Made by a program: the position numbers and the translations under genes. 64,000 nt of DNA from Lachnospiraceae bacterium. Its GTDB lineage: Bacteria > Bacillota > Clostridia > Lachnospirales > Lachnospiraceae. This document shows positions 8,537 through 17,401 of the stretch, in pieces. Position 1 is the first letter of the stretch, and each line of letters begins with the position of its first letter. The notes beneath the pieces are model-generated. The model saw nothing but the letters and a program-made list of their open reading frames with translations. It was not told the origin of the DNA and ran no database searches. The DNA is taken from contig JAUNON010000002.1 in NCBI GenBank assembly GCA_030537145.1, positions 1 to 64,000 on the forward strand, in the 5' to 3' direction.

Positions 8537-8645
8537 CTCACTTCCCCAGGCCGCCCCGCCCTTTGCGCCTGCCCTTCTTCAGGCTGCTTCGCCCTTTGTG
8601 CCTGCCCGGCTCCTCTTCCCCAGGCCGCTCCGTCTCTAGTGCCTA
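8537..8645. repeat. Degenerate tandem repeat in the adaptor/membrane-protein gap
   Basis: Three imperfect copies of a roughly 35-base GC-rich unit fill the gap. Each has an AGGC(C/T)GC core followed by a CCTTTG(C/T)GCCTGCCC-like half; the third copy has diverged. The composition is clearly more GC-rich than the flanks. The array separates the HlyD stop from the ribosome binding site of the next gene. Confidence 0.6.
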
Positions 8646-10667
8646 CCCCGACACTCTCACCCGGCTTCCGTCGTCTACTGCCTTATCAGAGCTTACGATG
8701 ATTTCCTGCTGGCTGCTGATCGCTCCCTCCGCCAAAGCTGCGTAGGACTCATTTTTTTCCAGGATGGTGACACTGACCTTTCTGGCCTTTTGCTCTGTTC
8801 CCATCACGGAATCCACCTGGTCAACCACCAGTACATAGGGCTGATTTTTTTCATCCAGATGAAGCGCAGACAGCGGGACGCAAACATTGTATATCTCTGA
8901 TTTCCGGACAAAATCCAGCGTGGCCGCCGCTCCGATTTCCATTGTATCTGCGGGAAGCTGCACCTTTACCTGGTAGACACTGCTGCTTCCCTCCTTTGCC
9001 GTTACGGAAGAAACCGCCAGATCCTCGTATTTTTCATTTTTGCCCGGACCGGTCAGCGTCACCGCATCCCCGGTTCCAATGTACTTTTCCTGTTCCTCTG
9101 TGATCTCACCCTGAAAGCTGCTGCCCCTGGAAAGATCCGCCAGCAGAATGGCTGTCGTATCCCCGGTTTTTTCTCCTGTCTGAATGCAGACCTTTGTTAC
9201 CAGCCCATCTGCAGGGGCATAAATTTTTCCCTGGGCCCGTTCCAGCTCCTCCAGCTTTTCCAGTGTAAGCTCCATCTGCTCATAAGTAATCTCATTCATC
9301 CGGTCTGAGCTGTTGGAAGCATTGGGAATTCCTGCTGCCGCTATACTGCGGCCGGAGGTCACTGCCGCCTCGTTAGCCGCCAGACAGGCATCCACATAAG
9401 CATCCTGTGCCGCCTTTACCTGATCAATCAGCGTCTGCTCTGTCTGGGCATTCGAAGCGCTGCTGGCCGAGAGGCGCTCCTGCTGATATTGCGCCAAAGC
9501 CTGCTCCGCCGCTTCCTTCTCCTCTTTTGCCGTCTCCACCTTTTTCCGCGCATTCTCCAGCGGGATCTTATAGCGATCCCGAACTGACTGCTCAATCCGG
9601 TTCAGCTCTTCCTGCGTAGGAGAAGCAGGCGTCTCTCCCTGTTCGCTTTCCTCTGTCTCCAAATCGGCTGTACCGGTACGGTCAATCCCATAAGAATCCG
9701 TATCGTCCGGCATATCCTCCAGCAGGATATCATCCTCTATTATCAGTCCTGGATCATCCTCCTGCAAAGAGGGATCCGAAGGCTCCTCATCGATATACCC
9801 CTGGGTTTCTGCGGGAAAGCTGTCTGCTGCTGTCCCGCTGCCATTCTCCCCCGCACCTTCCGGGGTGTCAAAAAACAGTGCTTCTCCAGGATCATTCTCT
9901 TCTATCAAAAAATTCCCGTCAGCATCATCCTCCAGGGGCAGTACATCCGCAGAGCCGGTGAGCACCGTCTCCGCCGCCGAAAGCCCGGCGCCGCCCGTCC
10001 CATTCATTGCGGCATTCAGCGCTATGTTCACTTCATTTTCAATTTTCCATTGTAGCTGCGTCAGCTCCTGCTGAGCCTGGATGTAAGCTTCTGCCTTTTC
10101 CTGGCAGGCCTCCTCCAGAGCCGTCTCCACAGAGCTGTCCTCATTGGATTGCCCGCTGTTCTCCCGAAATTCTCTCAGTCTTTTTTTCGCCTCTTCCAGA
10201 TTCCGCTTTGCCCTTGCCAGCACAGTGTTCGCCCTGCCGGTGGAGAGAGAATAATTTTCTGCAGCCTGAGCCTGTTCATTGGCCTTCTGCTGCCGGCTGA
10301 CTTCATTTTGACTTTTTGCATCCTTTACCGATAACTGCTGTTTTTCCATTTCCTGCTGTTGATTCAGGATTTTCTCCCTCAGCCAGTTTTGATCCAGGGT
10401 AAACAGCAGATCCCCCCGGGATACCCGCTGGCCCTCCGCAATCTCGACGGATGCCACTCTTAAATCCGCCTCTGTCGTCACGGCAATCTTCTGATTCTGC
10501 ACCACCTTTCCCGCAGCCTTTACCTCATGAGAAATCGCCATGTTCATCGGTTTATTCGTATGTACCACGGCAGTTCCCTCCTGATACGCTGCTCTGGATA
10601 AAATAGTAAAGCAAATCATCAGGGCAAAAAATACCCCTGTAATCTGCAGCAGCCTTCTCTTTTTCAA
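8643..10667 (-). CDS. HlyD-family membrane fusion (adaptor) protein with acidic insertion
   Basis: This roughly 674-aa protein links an inner transporter to export. It has one N-terminal membrane helix (LLQITGVFFALMICFTIL), a lipoyl/barrel half (KVVQNQKIAVTTEADLRVASVEIAEGQRVSRGDLLFTLD), two long coiled-coil arms (Gln/Glu/Ala-rich) and the closing barrel (GKIYAPADGLVTKVCIQTGEKTGDT). Between the arms lies an unusual Asp/Glu-rich stretch of about 130 residues. AAAGGAGG is placed ten bases before the TTG at 10667. An in-frame ATG at 10694 has no such site but is possible. It follows the permease by about 40 bases. Confidence 0.88.
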   Translation of the reverse strand: MKKRRLLQITGVFFALMICFTILSRAAYQEGTAVVHTNKPMNMAISHEVKAAGKVVQNQKIAVTTEADLRVASVEIAEGQRVSRGDLLFTLDQNWLREKILNQQQEMEKQQLSVKDAKSQNEVSRQQKANEQAQAAENYSLSTGRANTVLARAKRNLEEAKKRLREFRENSGQSNEDSSVETALEEACQEKAEAYIQAQQELTQLQWKIENEVNIALNAAMNGTGGAGLSAAETVLTGSADVLPLEDDADGNFLIEENDPGEALFFDTPEGAGENGSGTAADSFPAETQGYIDEEPSDPSLQEDDPGLIIEDDILLEDMPDDTDSYGIDRTGTADLETEESEQGETPASPTQEELNRIEQSVRDRYKIPLENARKKVETAKEEKEAAEQALAQYQQERLSASSASNAQTEQTLIDQVKAAQDAYVDACLAANEAAVTSGRSIAAAGIPNASNSSDRMNEITYEQMELTLEKLEELERAQGKIYAPADGLVTKVCIQTGEKTGDTTAILLADLSRGSSFQGEITEEQEKYIGTGDAVTLTGPGKNEKYEDLAVSSVTAKEGSSSVYQVKVQLPADTMEIGAAATLDFVRKSEIYNVCVPLSALHLDEKNQPYVLVVDQVDSVMGTEQKARKVSVTILEKNESYAALAEGAISSQQEIIVSSDKAVDDGSRVRVSG

Positions 10668-10708
10668 TCTATTCACTCCTCCTTTCCGCTTCATTCAAAC
10701 GGCAAGCG

Positions 10709-11557
10709 CTATTCCTTCAGAGCTGCCGCCGCAATCCCCTGTTCCAGATATTCCTGTCCGCTTAAAAACAGCAGCAGCGCAGGCAGCAGCATCAAAATGG
10801 CGGCAGCAAAGCCGGTGCCTGCCTCCTCCAGCCCAATCTCCGGCAAAAAAAGCGACAGAGGCCACAAGGCTTTCGTCTTGAGAAAGGTCATGGGCTGTTC
10901 GATCATATTCCAGGAATCCAGAAAATTCAGGATGACCGAGGACATGACCCCCGGCGCCCCCAGCGGAAGCCCTATCCGGAGAAAAATCTGAAAATTACCT
11001 GCGCCATCCATACGGGCAGCCTCCAGAATCGCCTCCGGAATCGCTTCGAAAAAACGATACATGATAAATACAGGGAAGGTAGAAAATACCGCTGGCAGAA
11101 TCACCGCTGCATGCGTATCCAGAAGCCCCAGGTCGTTTAATACCAGATATTCCGGAAACATCAGCACCTGAAAGGGCATCAGCATCAGCACAATATAGAG
11201 CATCAAAACCAGCCCCCTTCCCGGAAACTGAAACCTGGCCAGCCCCCAGGCTGCCGGGATGCCTACGATTACCTGTCCCGCCAGTACACACAGCGTAATT
11301 TTCAGGGAATTCCAGAACATGGCGAAAAATTGCGGAGAATCCATCAGGATCCCCACCAGAGACCGCAGGGAGGGCGCCCTTGGAAGCAAGGACCAGCCTG
11401 CCATACCATCGGCATTTCCCAGCACCGGAGACAGGTATTCCTCCAGCTCCCACTGAGAAGTAATCGCCCCTGTTACGGCAAAAAATATGGGAAATACAAC
11501 GATCAAAGCCAAAATCCCCAATACCGTGACCATTACGGCCCCGCCTATCTTTTTCAT
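10709..11557 (-). CDS. ABC sugar-type permease, MalG-like
   Basis: This 282-aa integral membrane protein has six predicted helices. The EAA loop reads EAARMDGAGNFQIFLRIGLPLGAPGV, the docking site for a MalK/MsmX-type ATPase. It resembles the CUT1 carbohydrate permeases. GGGGGAGG precedes the ATG. It pairs with the MalF-like permease 130 bases upstream and the binding protein before that. No ATPase gene is present in this cluster, so a shared ATPase elsewhere would have to power it. The substrate is unknown. Confidence 0.9.
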   Translation of the reverse strand: MKKIGGAVMVTVLGILALIVVFPIFFAVTGAITSQWELEEYLSPVLGNADGMAGWSLLPRAPSLRSLVGILMDSPQFFAMFWNSLKITLCVLAGQVIVGIPAAWGLARFQFPGRGLVLMLYIVLMLMPFQVLMFPEYLVLNDLGLLDTHAAVILPAVFSTFPVFIMYRFFEAIPEAILEAARMDGAGNFQIFLRIGLPLGAPGVMSSVILNFLDSWNMIEQPMTFLKTKALWPLSLFLPEIGLEEAGTGFAAAILMLLPALLLFLSGQEYLEQGIAAAALKE

Positions 11558-11687
11558 TGCCGCCTCCCCCTCAGGCTCTTAGCCCCATTTTTCATAACCC
11601 TATGCAGGTCCCCTTTTCTTAACTGCCGGTGCGCTTTCCCCGCTCCCAAAGCTCTGCCAGGGTCCATTCTGTTTTCCATCCTGCCTC

Positions 11688-12554
11688 CTACGCCTCCGTA
11701 TCCCAGGCCCGCTTCAGCAGCAAAATCATCACAAACACCACCGCCGAAGTCAGCACAGAAGCCGCCGATATTTTATCGAAGGACAATTCCCGGAACCAGT
11801 TGTTATATAAATGCTGTAAAAGGTACATGCTTTGATGGGGATAATCCCCCGCCACCAGCCAGGCCTCCCGAAACACCTTAAAGGAATTCAGAAAAGAAAG
11901 CACCGATATGGTATACAGCGAGGGCATCAGATTAGGAAGCGTGATTTTCGTAAAGCATTTCCACTCACCCGCTCCGTCCACTTTGGCCGCCTCATAAATC
12001 TCTGTGGAAATCCCGGCCAGACCTGCCATCCACAATACCATGTCATACCCCAGATTTTTCCATAAATAACTGATGACCAGCACCCAGAAGGCTGCATCTG
12101 AGGTCATCCAGGCCACTCGGGGCAGTCCCACATAGGCAAGCAGTCCATTGATCAGTCCATTGGAGTGAAACAATACCTTCCATACCAAAACAACAGAGGC
12201 CGCAGGAACCGCCATCGGAAGCAAAAAAGCGCTTTTCAGCAGACTTCGGCCAAACCGCAGCTTCTGCACCAGAACTGCCAAAGCAAGCGACAGCAAAATC
12301 AGCAGCGGCAGGCAGACTGCCGTAAATTTCAGCGTGTTGCCCACCGCCAGACGGAAGGCCGTATTTTCCAGTACACCCTTATAATTTTTTAATCCCACCC
12401 ACTGAGCCGTTACAGCGCTCTGAAAGGAACGCTCCACCACCTTCATCATCGGAAGGAGCGCAAAACAGATCACGCCCAGGAAATCCGGCAGGAGAAAAAT
12501 AACTCCTGCCAGTTCCTTCCTTCTTTTCCTTCTTCTTTTTTTACCGCTCCGCAT
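11688..12554 (-). CDS. ABC sugar-type permease, MalF-like
   Basis: This 288-aa membrane protein starts with a very basic MRSGKKRRRKRRKE segment, then six predicted helices. The EAA loop reads EAAKVDGAGEWKCFTKITLPNLMPSLY. It is a CUT1-type permease and forms the heterodimer with the MalG-like protein downstream. The start follows the binding-protein stop by about 24 bases; the ribosome binding site is weak, so coupling to the upstream gene is likely. Confidence 0.9.
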   Translation of the reverse strand: MRSGKKRRRKRRKELAGVIFLLPDFLGVICFALLPMMKVVERSFQSAVTAQWVGLKNYKGVLENTAFRLAVGNTLKFTAVCLPLLILLSLALAVLVQKLRFGRSLLKSAFLLPMAVPAASVVLVWKVLFHSNGLINGLLAYVGLPRVAWMTSDAAFWVLVISYLWKNLGYDMVLWMAGLAGISTEIYEAAKVDGAGEWKCFTKITLPNLMPSLYTISVLSFLNSFKVFREAWLVAGDYPHQSMYLLQHLYNNWFRELSFDKISAASVLTSAVVFVMILLLKRAWDTEA

Positions 12555-12578
12555 TTTCCATTCGTCTTTTTTCCAAAT

Positions 12579-14855
12579 TTATTCGGCCAGATACAGATTC
12601 ACGGTCTGCATAATCGAATTGACCGTCTCATCCACACTAAGCTCTCCATCCACGCACCGGTATACCTGTTCCAGCACCGCCTGCATAATGATCCGGTCGC
12701 TGTCCGCACGGACGTTCAGGCTCTGCACCATTGCATCCAGATCATTCAGCTCCTCCTCCGTCGGCCAGTAGTAAAATAGCTCGATGCTTTCACCCGTCTG
12801 GTTGTTTTCTGCATATGCGCTCATCTCTCCGTCCTCAAAAGCCGGAATATACAGCGTATCATGAAGGGCCTGCGCATTCACCGGGAAGCCGCTGTTCTGA
12901 TCAATCATCTGCCCCTCCTTCGCCAGCATATAATTCACAAAATCCACTGCCCTCCCGGTTTCCCTGGCCGTATTCAGGATACCTAAAATCATATGGGGTA
13001 CAAACACACCGGACTGCTGGCCATTCAGCAAAGCTATGCTGCAGTCACCTGTAACCTTATTTACCGAAGAAACACCCGAATACGCTCTGCCGCCGGACAG
13101 CTCGCCCACATAAGCCTGACATTTCCCGCCGGCCAAAGACAAATCCCCCATGCTTATATTATTCGAACCCTGCAAAGCCGCTTCCCACCCAACCAGGTAG
13201 TTCAATTCTTCCAGGCTTTCTGAGGAAGCAGATTCCATCCACGTATCATGAAATTCCTTCATATTGCGCACATATTCCGCCAGCTTTTCCTGATCAAAGG
13301 TTCCATCTTCCTTCCGCCAGCTTCCGGCGCACACCGGATATAAGAGGGCCGCCATAGCAGAGCCATTCCAGGAGTCCAGAACGTCCTGCTGCCCTGCCAG
13401 CTTTATCAGATCCTCCATGCCCTGCACGGAATCGATCCATTCTTTTTTCCCTACAATAACCGGAATGGAAAAGCATGCCGGGACAGCGAAGGTTCCTCCG
13501 TCCTGCCTATAGGTATATGCCACGTTCTCCAGAAGTCCGTCTGCCTCTCCCACGCCCTGCAAAATATCGGTCAGATCTATCAAAAGCCCTTTCTCCACAT
13601 AGGTTTCCACCGACATACCGTCCAAAAGCAAAATATCCGGCCCGCTGCCCGCCAAAATATCCGTGTTCAGTGTGCGCAGCGCATCCTCTGCCGTCACTCC
13701 CTCTCCGCCGCTCATTCCAATCTGATAATTCACATAGGTGTCCGGGTATTTCTTCTGAAACAGAGAAATGGCCTGGCGCACACCGTCATTTTCTTCCAGG
13801 GAATAGATAGTAAGCTCCCGTTCCGGAACACTGGAAATATCCGGATCATACTCATATTTCCGGATAAAGGGAGCTGCGTCTACACTGGATATCCCCAAAA
13901 CATAGAAGGTCTGATCCTGTACCGCTATTCCCTGCCATACATTCGTTGGATCCGACAAAGAATTCAGGCTGCCGTCCACCACCTGTTCCACCGTACTTCC
14001 ACCCGGCATATGGGTAAAGATCCCCTTCTTATTACAATAATACAGCCGCCCCTCTGCATCCGAACCGAAAACCACCGGATAACCGCCGCCTATGGTTTGT
14101 TCATAGGAGATTCCGTCCGCAAAGAAGGCCTCCTCCAGCGCCTCATCTCTGCCCAGCGGCTCTCTGCTTTCCAAATCATAAGGAAGCAGCTCCGAATTTT
14201 CCGTAAGAACCAGGATCTCATTCCCGCAGGGAGCCACCAGTTCTCCATTGCTGCAAAGCTCTGCTGCTATTTCTCCTGTATTCCGGTCCATCAAAACCGC
14301 AGAGCCCCCATAGGAAACTCCTGTCAGCGTCCCATTCTGGTGAAAGCTTAAAAACGCAGGCATATCCGCAGACATATTTCCCAAATCTGTCGTCGTCACA
14401 TTTCCCTGCTCATCGAAGGCAGCAAAGATAAATCGATAATCGTTAATCTCTGATGCTTCTGCCGCATCCATAATGATTCCGGCACCCCCGCCGTCTGCGG
14501 CCAGGGCTGCAGCCGAAAAATAGAGATCTGCATATTCCTCCGGGAATTCAGCCGCCAATTCCCAGGTAGCTCCTCCATCACTGCTGTCCCATAGCCCGGC
14601 TACCTTTTCCTCATAATTCTGTCCCAGAATACGAAGCTTTCCATCCACCGTGACGTTCATCGCCGCAGGATATACATTCTCCGGAAGCTCCACCTCTGTT
14701 TCCAGATAACGCCCCATGGCAGAACCGTTCAGCTCCTGCGGTTCCTCCGCCCATGCTGCTGCGGAAAGGTTTCCCAGCAGCATGCAAACCGCCATGCCTC
14801 CGGTCAAAGCTTTTTTCCAATCTCGTTTCCAATCCTTCTTACATTTTTCCTTCAT
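12579..14855 (-). CDS. Solute-binding protein with N-terminal BNR/beta-propeller-like region
   Basis: This 758-aa secreted protein is about twice the usual length of a sugar-binding protein. After a signal peptide (ALTGGMAVCMLLG, cleavage near AWAEE; no lipobox cysteine) come about 330 residues with a BNR-type Asp-box (SSDGGATWE) and repeated short beta-strand patterns. From about residue 365 the extracellular solute-binding domain follows (LTIYSLEENDGVRQAISLFQ, then GPDILLLDGMSVETYVEKGLLIDL). The start is the ATG with AGGAGG before it; an upstream in-frame ATG at 14969 would translate repeat A. The mature protein apparently lacks a lipid anchor. Confidence 0.88.
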   Translation of the reverse strand: MKEKCKKDWKRDWKKALTGGMAVCMLLGNLSAAAWAEEPQELNGSAMGRYLETEVELPENVYPAAMNVTVDGKLRILGQNYEEKVAGLWDSSDGGATWELAAEFPEEYADLYFSAAALAADGGGAGIIMDAAEASEINDYRFIFAAFDEQGNVTTTDLGNMSADMPAFLSFHQNGTLTGVSYGGSAVLMDRNTGEIAAELCSNGELVAPCGNEILVLTENSELLPYDLESREPLGRDEALEEAFFADGISYEQTIGGGYPVVFGSDAEGRLYYCNKKGIFTHMPGGSTVEQVVDGSLNSLSDPTNVWQGIAVQDQTFYVLGISSVDAAPFIRKYEYDPDISSVPERELTIYSLEENDGVRQAISLFQKKYPDTYVNYQIGMSGGEGVTAEDALRTLNTDILAGSGPDILLLDGMSVETYVEKGLLIDLTDILQGVGEADGLLENVAYTYRQDGGTFAVPACFSIPVIVGKKEWIDSVQGMEDLIKLAGQQDVLDSWNGSAMAALLYPVCAGSWRKEDGTFDQEKLAEYVRNMKEFHDTWMESASSESLEELNYLVGWEAALQGSNNISMGDLSLAGGKCQAYVGELSGGRAYSGVSSVNKVTGDCSIALLNGQQSGVFVPHMILGILNTARETGRAVDFVNYMLAKEGQMIDQNSGFPVNAQALHDTLYIPAFEDGEMSAYAENNQTGESIELFYYWPTEEELNDLDAMVQSLNVRADSDRIIMQAVLEQVYRCVDGELSVDETVNSIMQTVNLYLAE

Positions 14856-14880
14856 ATAAACCTCCTGTTCTCTGCCTAAC

Positions 14881-14948
14881 AGTACTTTGTGCGGTGATGC
14901 GCACGGATGCATAAGGGAATTGATTGCTGCGCAATCTGCATCCGGCAT
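14881..14948 (-). repeat. Repeat family A copy (reverse orientation)
   Basis: On the minus strand this reads CCGGATGCA, ATTGCGCAGCAAT, then CTTATGCATCCGTGCGCATC and CACCGCACAAAGT, the full A unit. It occupies the 5' flank of the binding-protein gene, about 26 bases before its ATG, and artificially lengthens that reading frame. Confidence 0.75.
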
Positions 14949-15204
14949 CTCTTTGTTACAGCATAGCATTCTTTTCTCTAAAAAAGCTCTAAATTGTCTC
15001 TAATTCATCTTTATCCTTTTACAAACCCAGGGCCAAAAGCCATCCCCACTTTTATAGATTATTTAGAGATTTCTATGATACAATAAAAACAAATCTTTTA
15101 CCGGTTTGGCGGAGAGCAGAATGCCTCTCTCCAAAAGAACATTTTCCCGAAATGCTATGCAGCTTTTATATTTTATATTATGGAAAACAGCGAGGTTTTT
15201 TGAA
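14949..15204. promoter_or_regulatory. Divergent promoter region of ABC cluster and two-component system
   Basis: This AT-rich stretch separates the leftward ABC cluster from the rightward response regulator. It contains TTTAGAGA...GATACAAT at about 15060-15085, a fair sigma-A-like signal for the regulator gene. No small gene is evident. Confidence 0.45.
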
Positions 15205-15903
15205 ATGCGGATACTACTGATTGAAGATGACCGGTCCCTTTGCCGGTCGCTGAGACTTTCCCTGGAACAGCAGGGATTTCAGGTAACGGTATGCAATGAT
15301 GGGGAGGAGGGCCTTTTCTACCTGATGGAAAATGCACACGATCTGGTTCTGCTTGACCGGATGCTTCCGGAAATGGATGGAATGGAGGTTCTTCGTCTGG
15401 CACGGGAGAAGGGCTGTACGGTTCCGATTATTTTTCTGACTGCCCTTGGCAGCCTGGATGACCGGGTACAGGGTCTGGATTGCGGAGCGGATGATTATAT
15501 CATAAAGCCTTTCGCCTTCCAGGAGCTGATGGCGCGGATCCGCTGCGTATGCCGGCGGCCCGGGCAGCTCAAGTCCTCAGAAACGCTCTCCTGGGGTGAC
15601 ATTGCTTATGAACCGGAAGAATATCTGCTGACCCGGGGAACAATGAGCTGTACCCTTTCCCGCCGGGAGGGAGAGCTGATGGCGCTGTTTTTGCAAAATC
15701 CCGGGCAGACGCTTCTGCGTACCACCATCCTGACACGGGTATGGGGGCCGGATGCCGAGGTGGAAAGCGGAAACCTGGATAATTACATTCATTTTCTGCG
15801 GCGCAGACTGCGCTCTCTGCAAAGCAGACTGGAGCTAAAAACTGCCAGAGGGATCGGATACCGTCTGACTGACCCGGATGCGGCTTCGCATATCGTTTCC
15901 TAA
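15205..15903 (+). CDS. OmpR/PhoB-type response regulator
   Basis: This 232-aa protein has a receiver domain (MRILLIEDDRSLCRSL; phospho-acceptor Asp in LLDRMLPEMDG; KPFAF lysine) and a C-terminal winged-helix DNA-binding domain (LSRREGELMALFLQNPGQTLLRTTIL...NYIHFLRRRL). The ATG at 15205, giving the standard N-terminus and preceded by GAGG, is preferred over the in-frame ATG at 15106. It is followed by its sensor kinase and is divergent from the ABC/HlyD cluster, which it probably controls. Confidence 0.93.
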   Translation: MRILLIEDDRSLCRSLRLSLEQQGFQVTVCNDGEEGLFYLMENAHDLVLLDRMLPEMDGMEVLRLAREKGCTVPIIFLTALGSLDDRVQGLDCGADDYIIKPFAFQELMARIRCVCRRPGQLKSSETLSWGDIAYEPEEYLLTRGTMSCTLSRREGELMALFLQNPGQTLLRTTILTRVWGPDAEVESGNLDNYIHFLRRRLRSLQSRLELKTARGIGYRLTDPDAASHIVS

Positions 15904-15975
15904 ATACCGGACGATATGCAGAAAAATACCTGCCGCATCCCGCAAATCGCCTGTTTTTACGCAAAGGAGGATTTT

Positions 15976-17265
15976 ATGTTTCAGCACTTCCAGCTTCGCC
16001 TGACCGCCCTGTGTACCCTGGTTACGGGCGTGATTCTGGTCATTTTATCCACTATCTGTCTGTACATTTCCGAAATGGGGATCCGAAACCAGGAAGGCAT
16101 TTCCTTCCAGACCAATTTAAACAACTTTTATCAGAATATCCAGATGCAGACCTCTTTGTCTCACCAGTGGCTCAGGCAAACCCAGCACAACTATCAGTTT
16201 CTGGTGCGGATTACAGACAACGGTTCTCCCCTCTTCTTTCAAAGCTTTTCCGCTGATGAGACCGCAGAAGCACTGCTGGATACTGCGGAAGCGCTCGCCT
16301 GCTCCCAGCACGGAATCGATGTAAAAGCCGTCTCGTCCAACCGGACATTGATGAAGCATGCCGAATACTCCATGCAGGCCGACGGGCAGAATTACTATGC
16401 TTCTGCGGCTCAGATTCCTGTTTCCGGAGGCGTGCTGGGCGTCATGATTCTTCATCCGCTTACCGTCATGTACAGCCGCATTTTAAAACAGCGTTTCATC
16501 TTTGCCCTGGCGGATCTGGCTGCCATGATACTGTTTTGTATTTTTTTCTGGTTTTTCATCGCCCGAATTATGCGGTCGCTGCAGGAAAACCGGAAAAAGC
16601 AGATGCAATTCGTTGCCTCTGCTTCCCATGAGCTGCGTTCACCGCTCACTGTGATCCTAAGCAATGTGGATGCAGTGAGACAAAAAAGCATGGCCGCAGA
16701 CGACCAGTTTCTGGATACGATTGAAACAGAAGGAAAAAGGATGTCCACACTGATCCATGATATGCTGCAGCTAGCCAATGCAGACAACCACAGTTGGAGT
16801 ATGCATCCCGCCAGTACAGAGCTGGATACTTTGATCCTGCAGACCTTCGAAACCTTTGAAGCTCTGGCCCGGCGCAAAGAGCTGCATTGGAAAATTTCCA
16901 TTCCCGATGAAGCCATTCCCCGCTGCCGCTGTGATGCGGAGCGGATTCAGCAGCTTCTGACGATCCTGATCGACAATGCCTTCAGCTACACTCCGGAAGG
17001 AGGGACCGTCCTCCTGTCTCTCAAAGCCTCCGGCTCTGCCGCCCGGATCACGGTTTCAGACAATGGCCCGGGAATCCCGGATGACCAAAAAAAGGCTGTT
17101 TTTCAGCGTTTCTACTGCATCGATCATTCCCGCAGTCAAAAAGGCCATTTCGGACTTGGCCTTTGCATCGCCCAGGAGATTGCAAAGCTGCACAAGGGTC
17201 AGCTTCTTCTTGCAGATACACCGGGCGGCGGGGCTTCCTTTACGCTGGTACTGCCTTTCGAATAA
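15976..17265 (+). CDS. Sensor histidine kinase
   Basis: This 429-aa protein has an N-terminal membrane helix, an outside sensor domain of about 150 residues, and a second helix (ALADLAAMILFCIFFWFFIA). The dimerisation domain carries the phospho-His (ASASHELRSPLTVILSNVD). The ATPase domain has the N box (DNAFSYTPEGG), G1 box (DNGPGIPDD) and G2 box (GHFGLGLCIA). AAAGGAGGA precedes the chosen ATG; the longer frame from 15916 has none. It pairs with the regulator 72 bases upstream. The ligand is unknown. Confidence 0.93.
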   Translation: MFQHFQLRLTALCTLVTGVILVILSTICLYISEMGIRNQEGISFQTNLNNFYQNIQMQTSLSHQWLRQTQHNYQFLVRITDNGSPLFFQSFSADETAEALLDTAEALACSQHGIDVKAVSSNRTLMKHAEYSMQADGQNYYASAAQIPVSGGVLGVMILHPLTVMYSRILKQRFIFALADLAAMILFCIFFWFFIARIMRSLQENRKKQMQFVASASHELRSPLTVILSNVDAVRQKSMAADDQFLDTIETEGKRMSTLIHDMLQLANADNHSWSMHPASTELDTLILQTFETFEALARRKELHWKISIPDEAIPRCRCDAERIQQLLTILIDNAFSYTPEGGTVLLSLKASGSAARITVSDNGPGIPDDQKKAVFQRFYCIDHSRSQKGHFGLGLCIAQEIAKLHKGQLLLADTPGGGASFTLVLPFE

Positions 17266-17269
17266 AATT

Positions 17270-17344
17270 ACCTTATGCATCCGTGCGCATACCGCACAAA
17301 GTGCTTTTTATGATGTAGGAAAGTGAGTTTCCTATATCATAAAA
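17270..17344 (+). repeat. Repeat family A (half copy) plus D hairpin
   Basis: TTACCTTATGCATCCGTGCG and ACCGCACAAAGTGC are the right half of unit A. It continues into the D hairpin ATGAT(G)TAGGAAA-gtgag-TTTCCTA(T)ATCAT. It lies at the border between the two-component system and the ribosomal block. Confidence 0.7.
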
Positions 17345-17345
17345 A

Positions 17346-17390
17346 ACAGGGAGCCGCTGCAATATCGAATTTGCAACGGCTCCCTGTTTT
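17346..17390. terminator. Bidirectional terminator between histidine kinase and rplA
   Basis: CAGGGAGCCG...TGCAA / TTGCA...CGGCTCCCTG forms a long GC-rich hairpin with A6 on the left and T4 on the right. It can end both the rightward kinase transcript and the leftward rplKA transcript, which is why rplJ needs its own promoter. Confidence 0.85.
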
Positions 17391-17401
17391 ATTCTACTGT
17401 T

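Noticed and set aside
14856-14969. Longer start for the solute-binding protein
   Set aside because: The added 38 residues translate repeat A and lie before a perfect AGGAGG and signal peptide.
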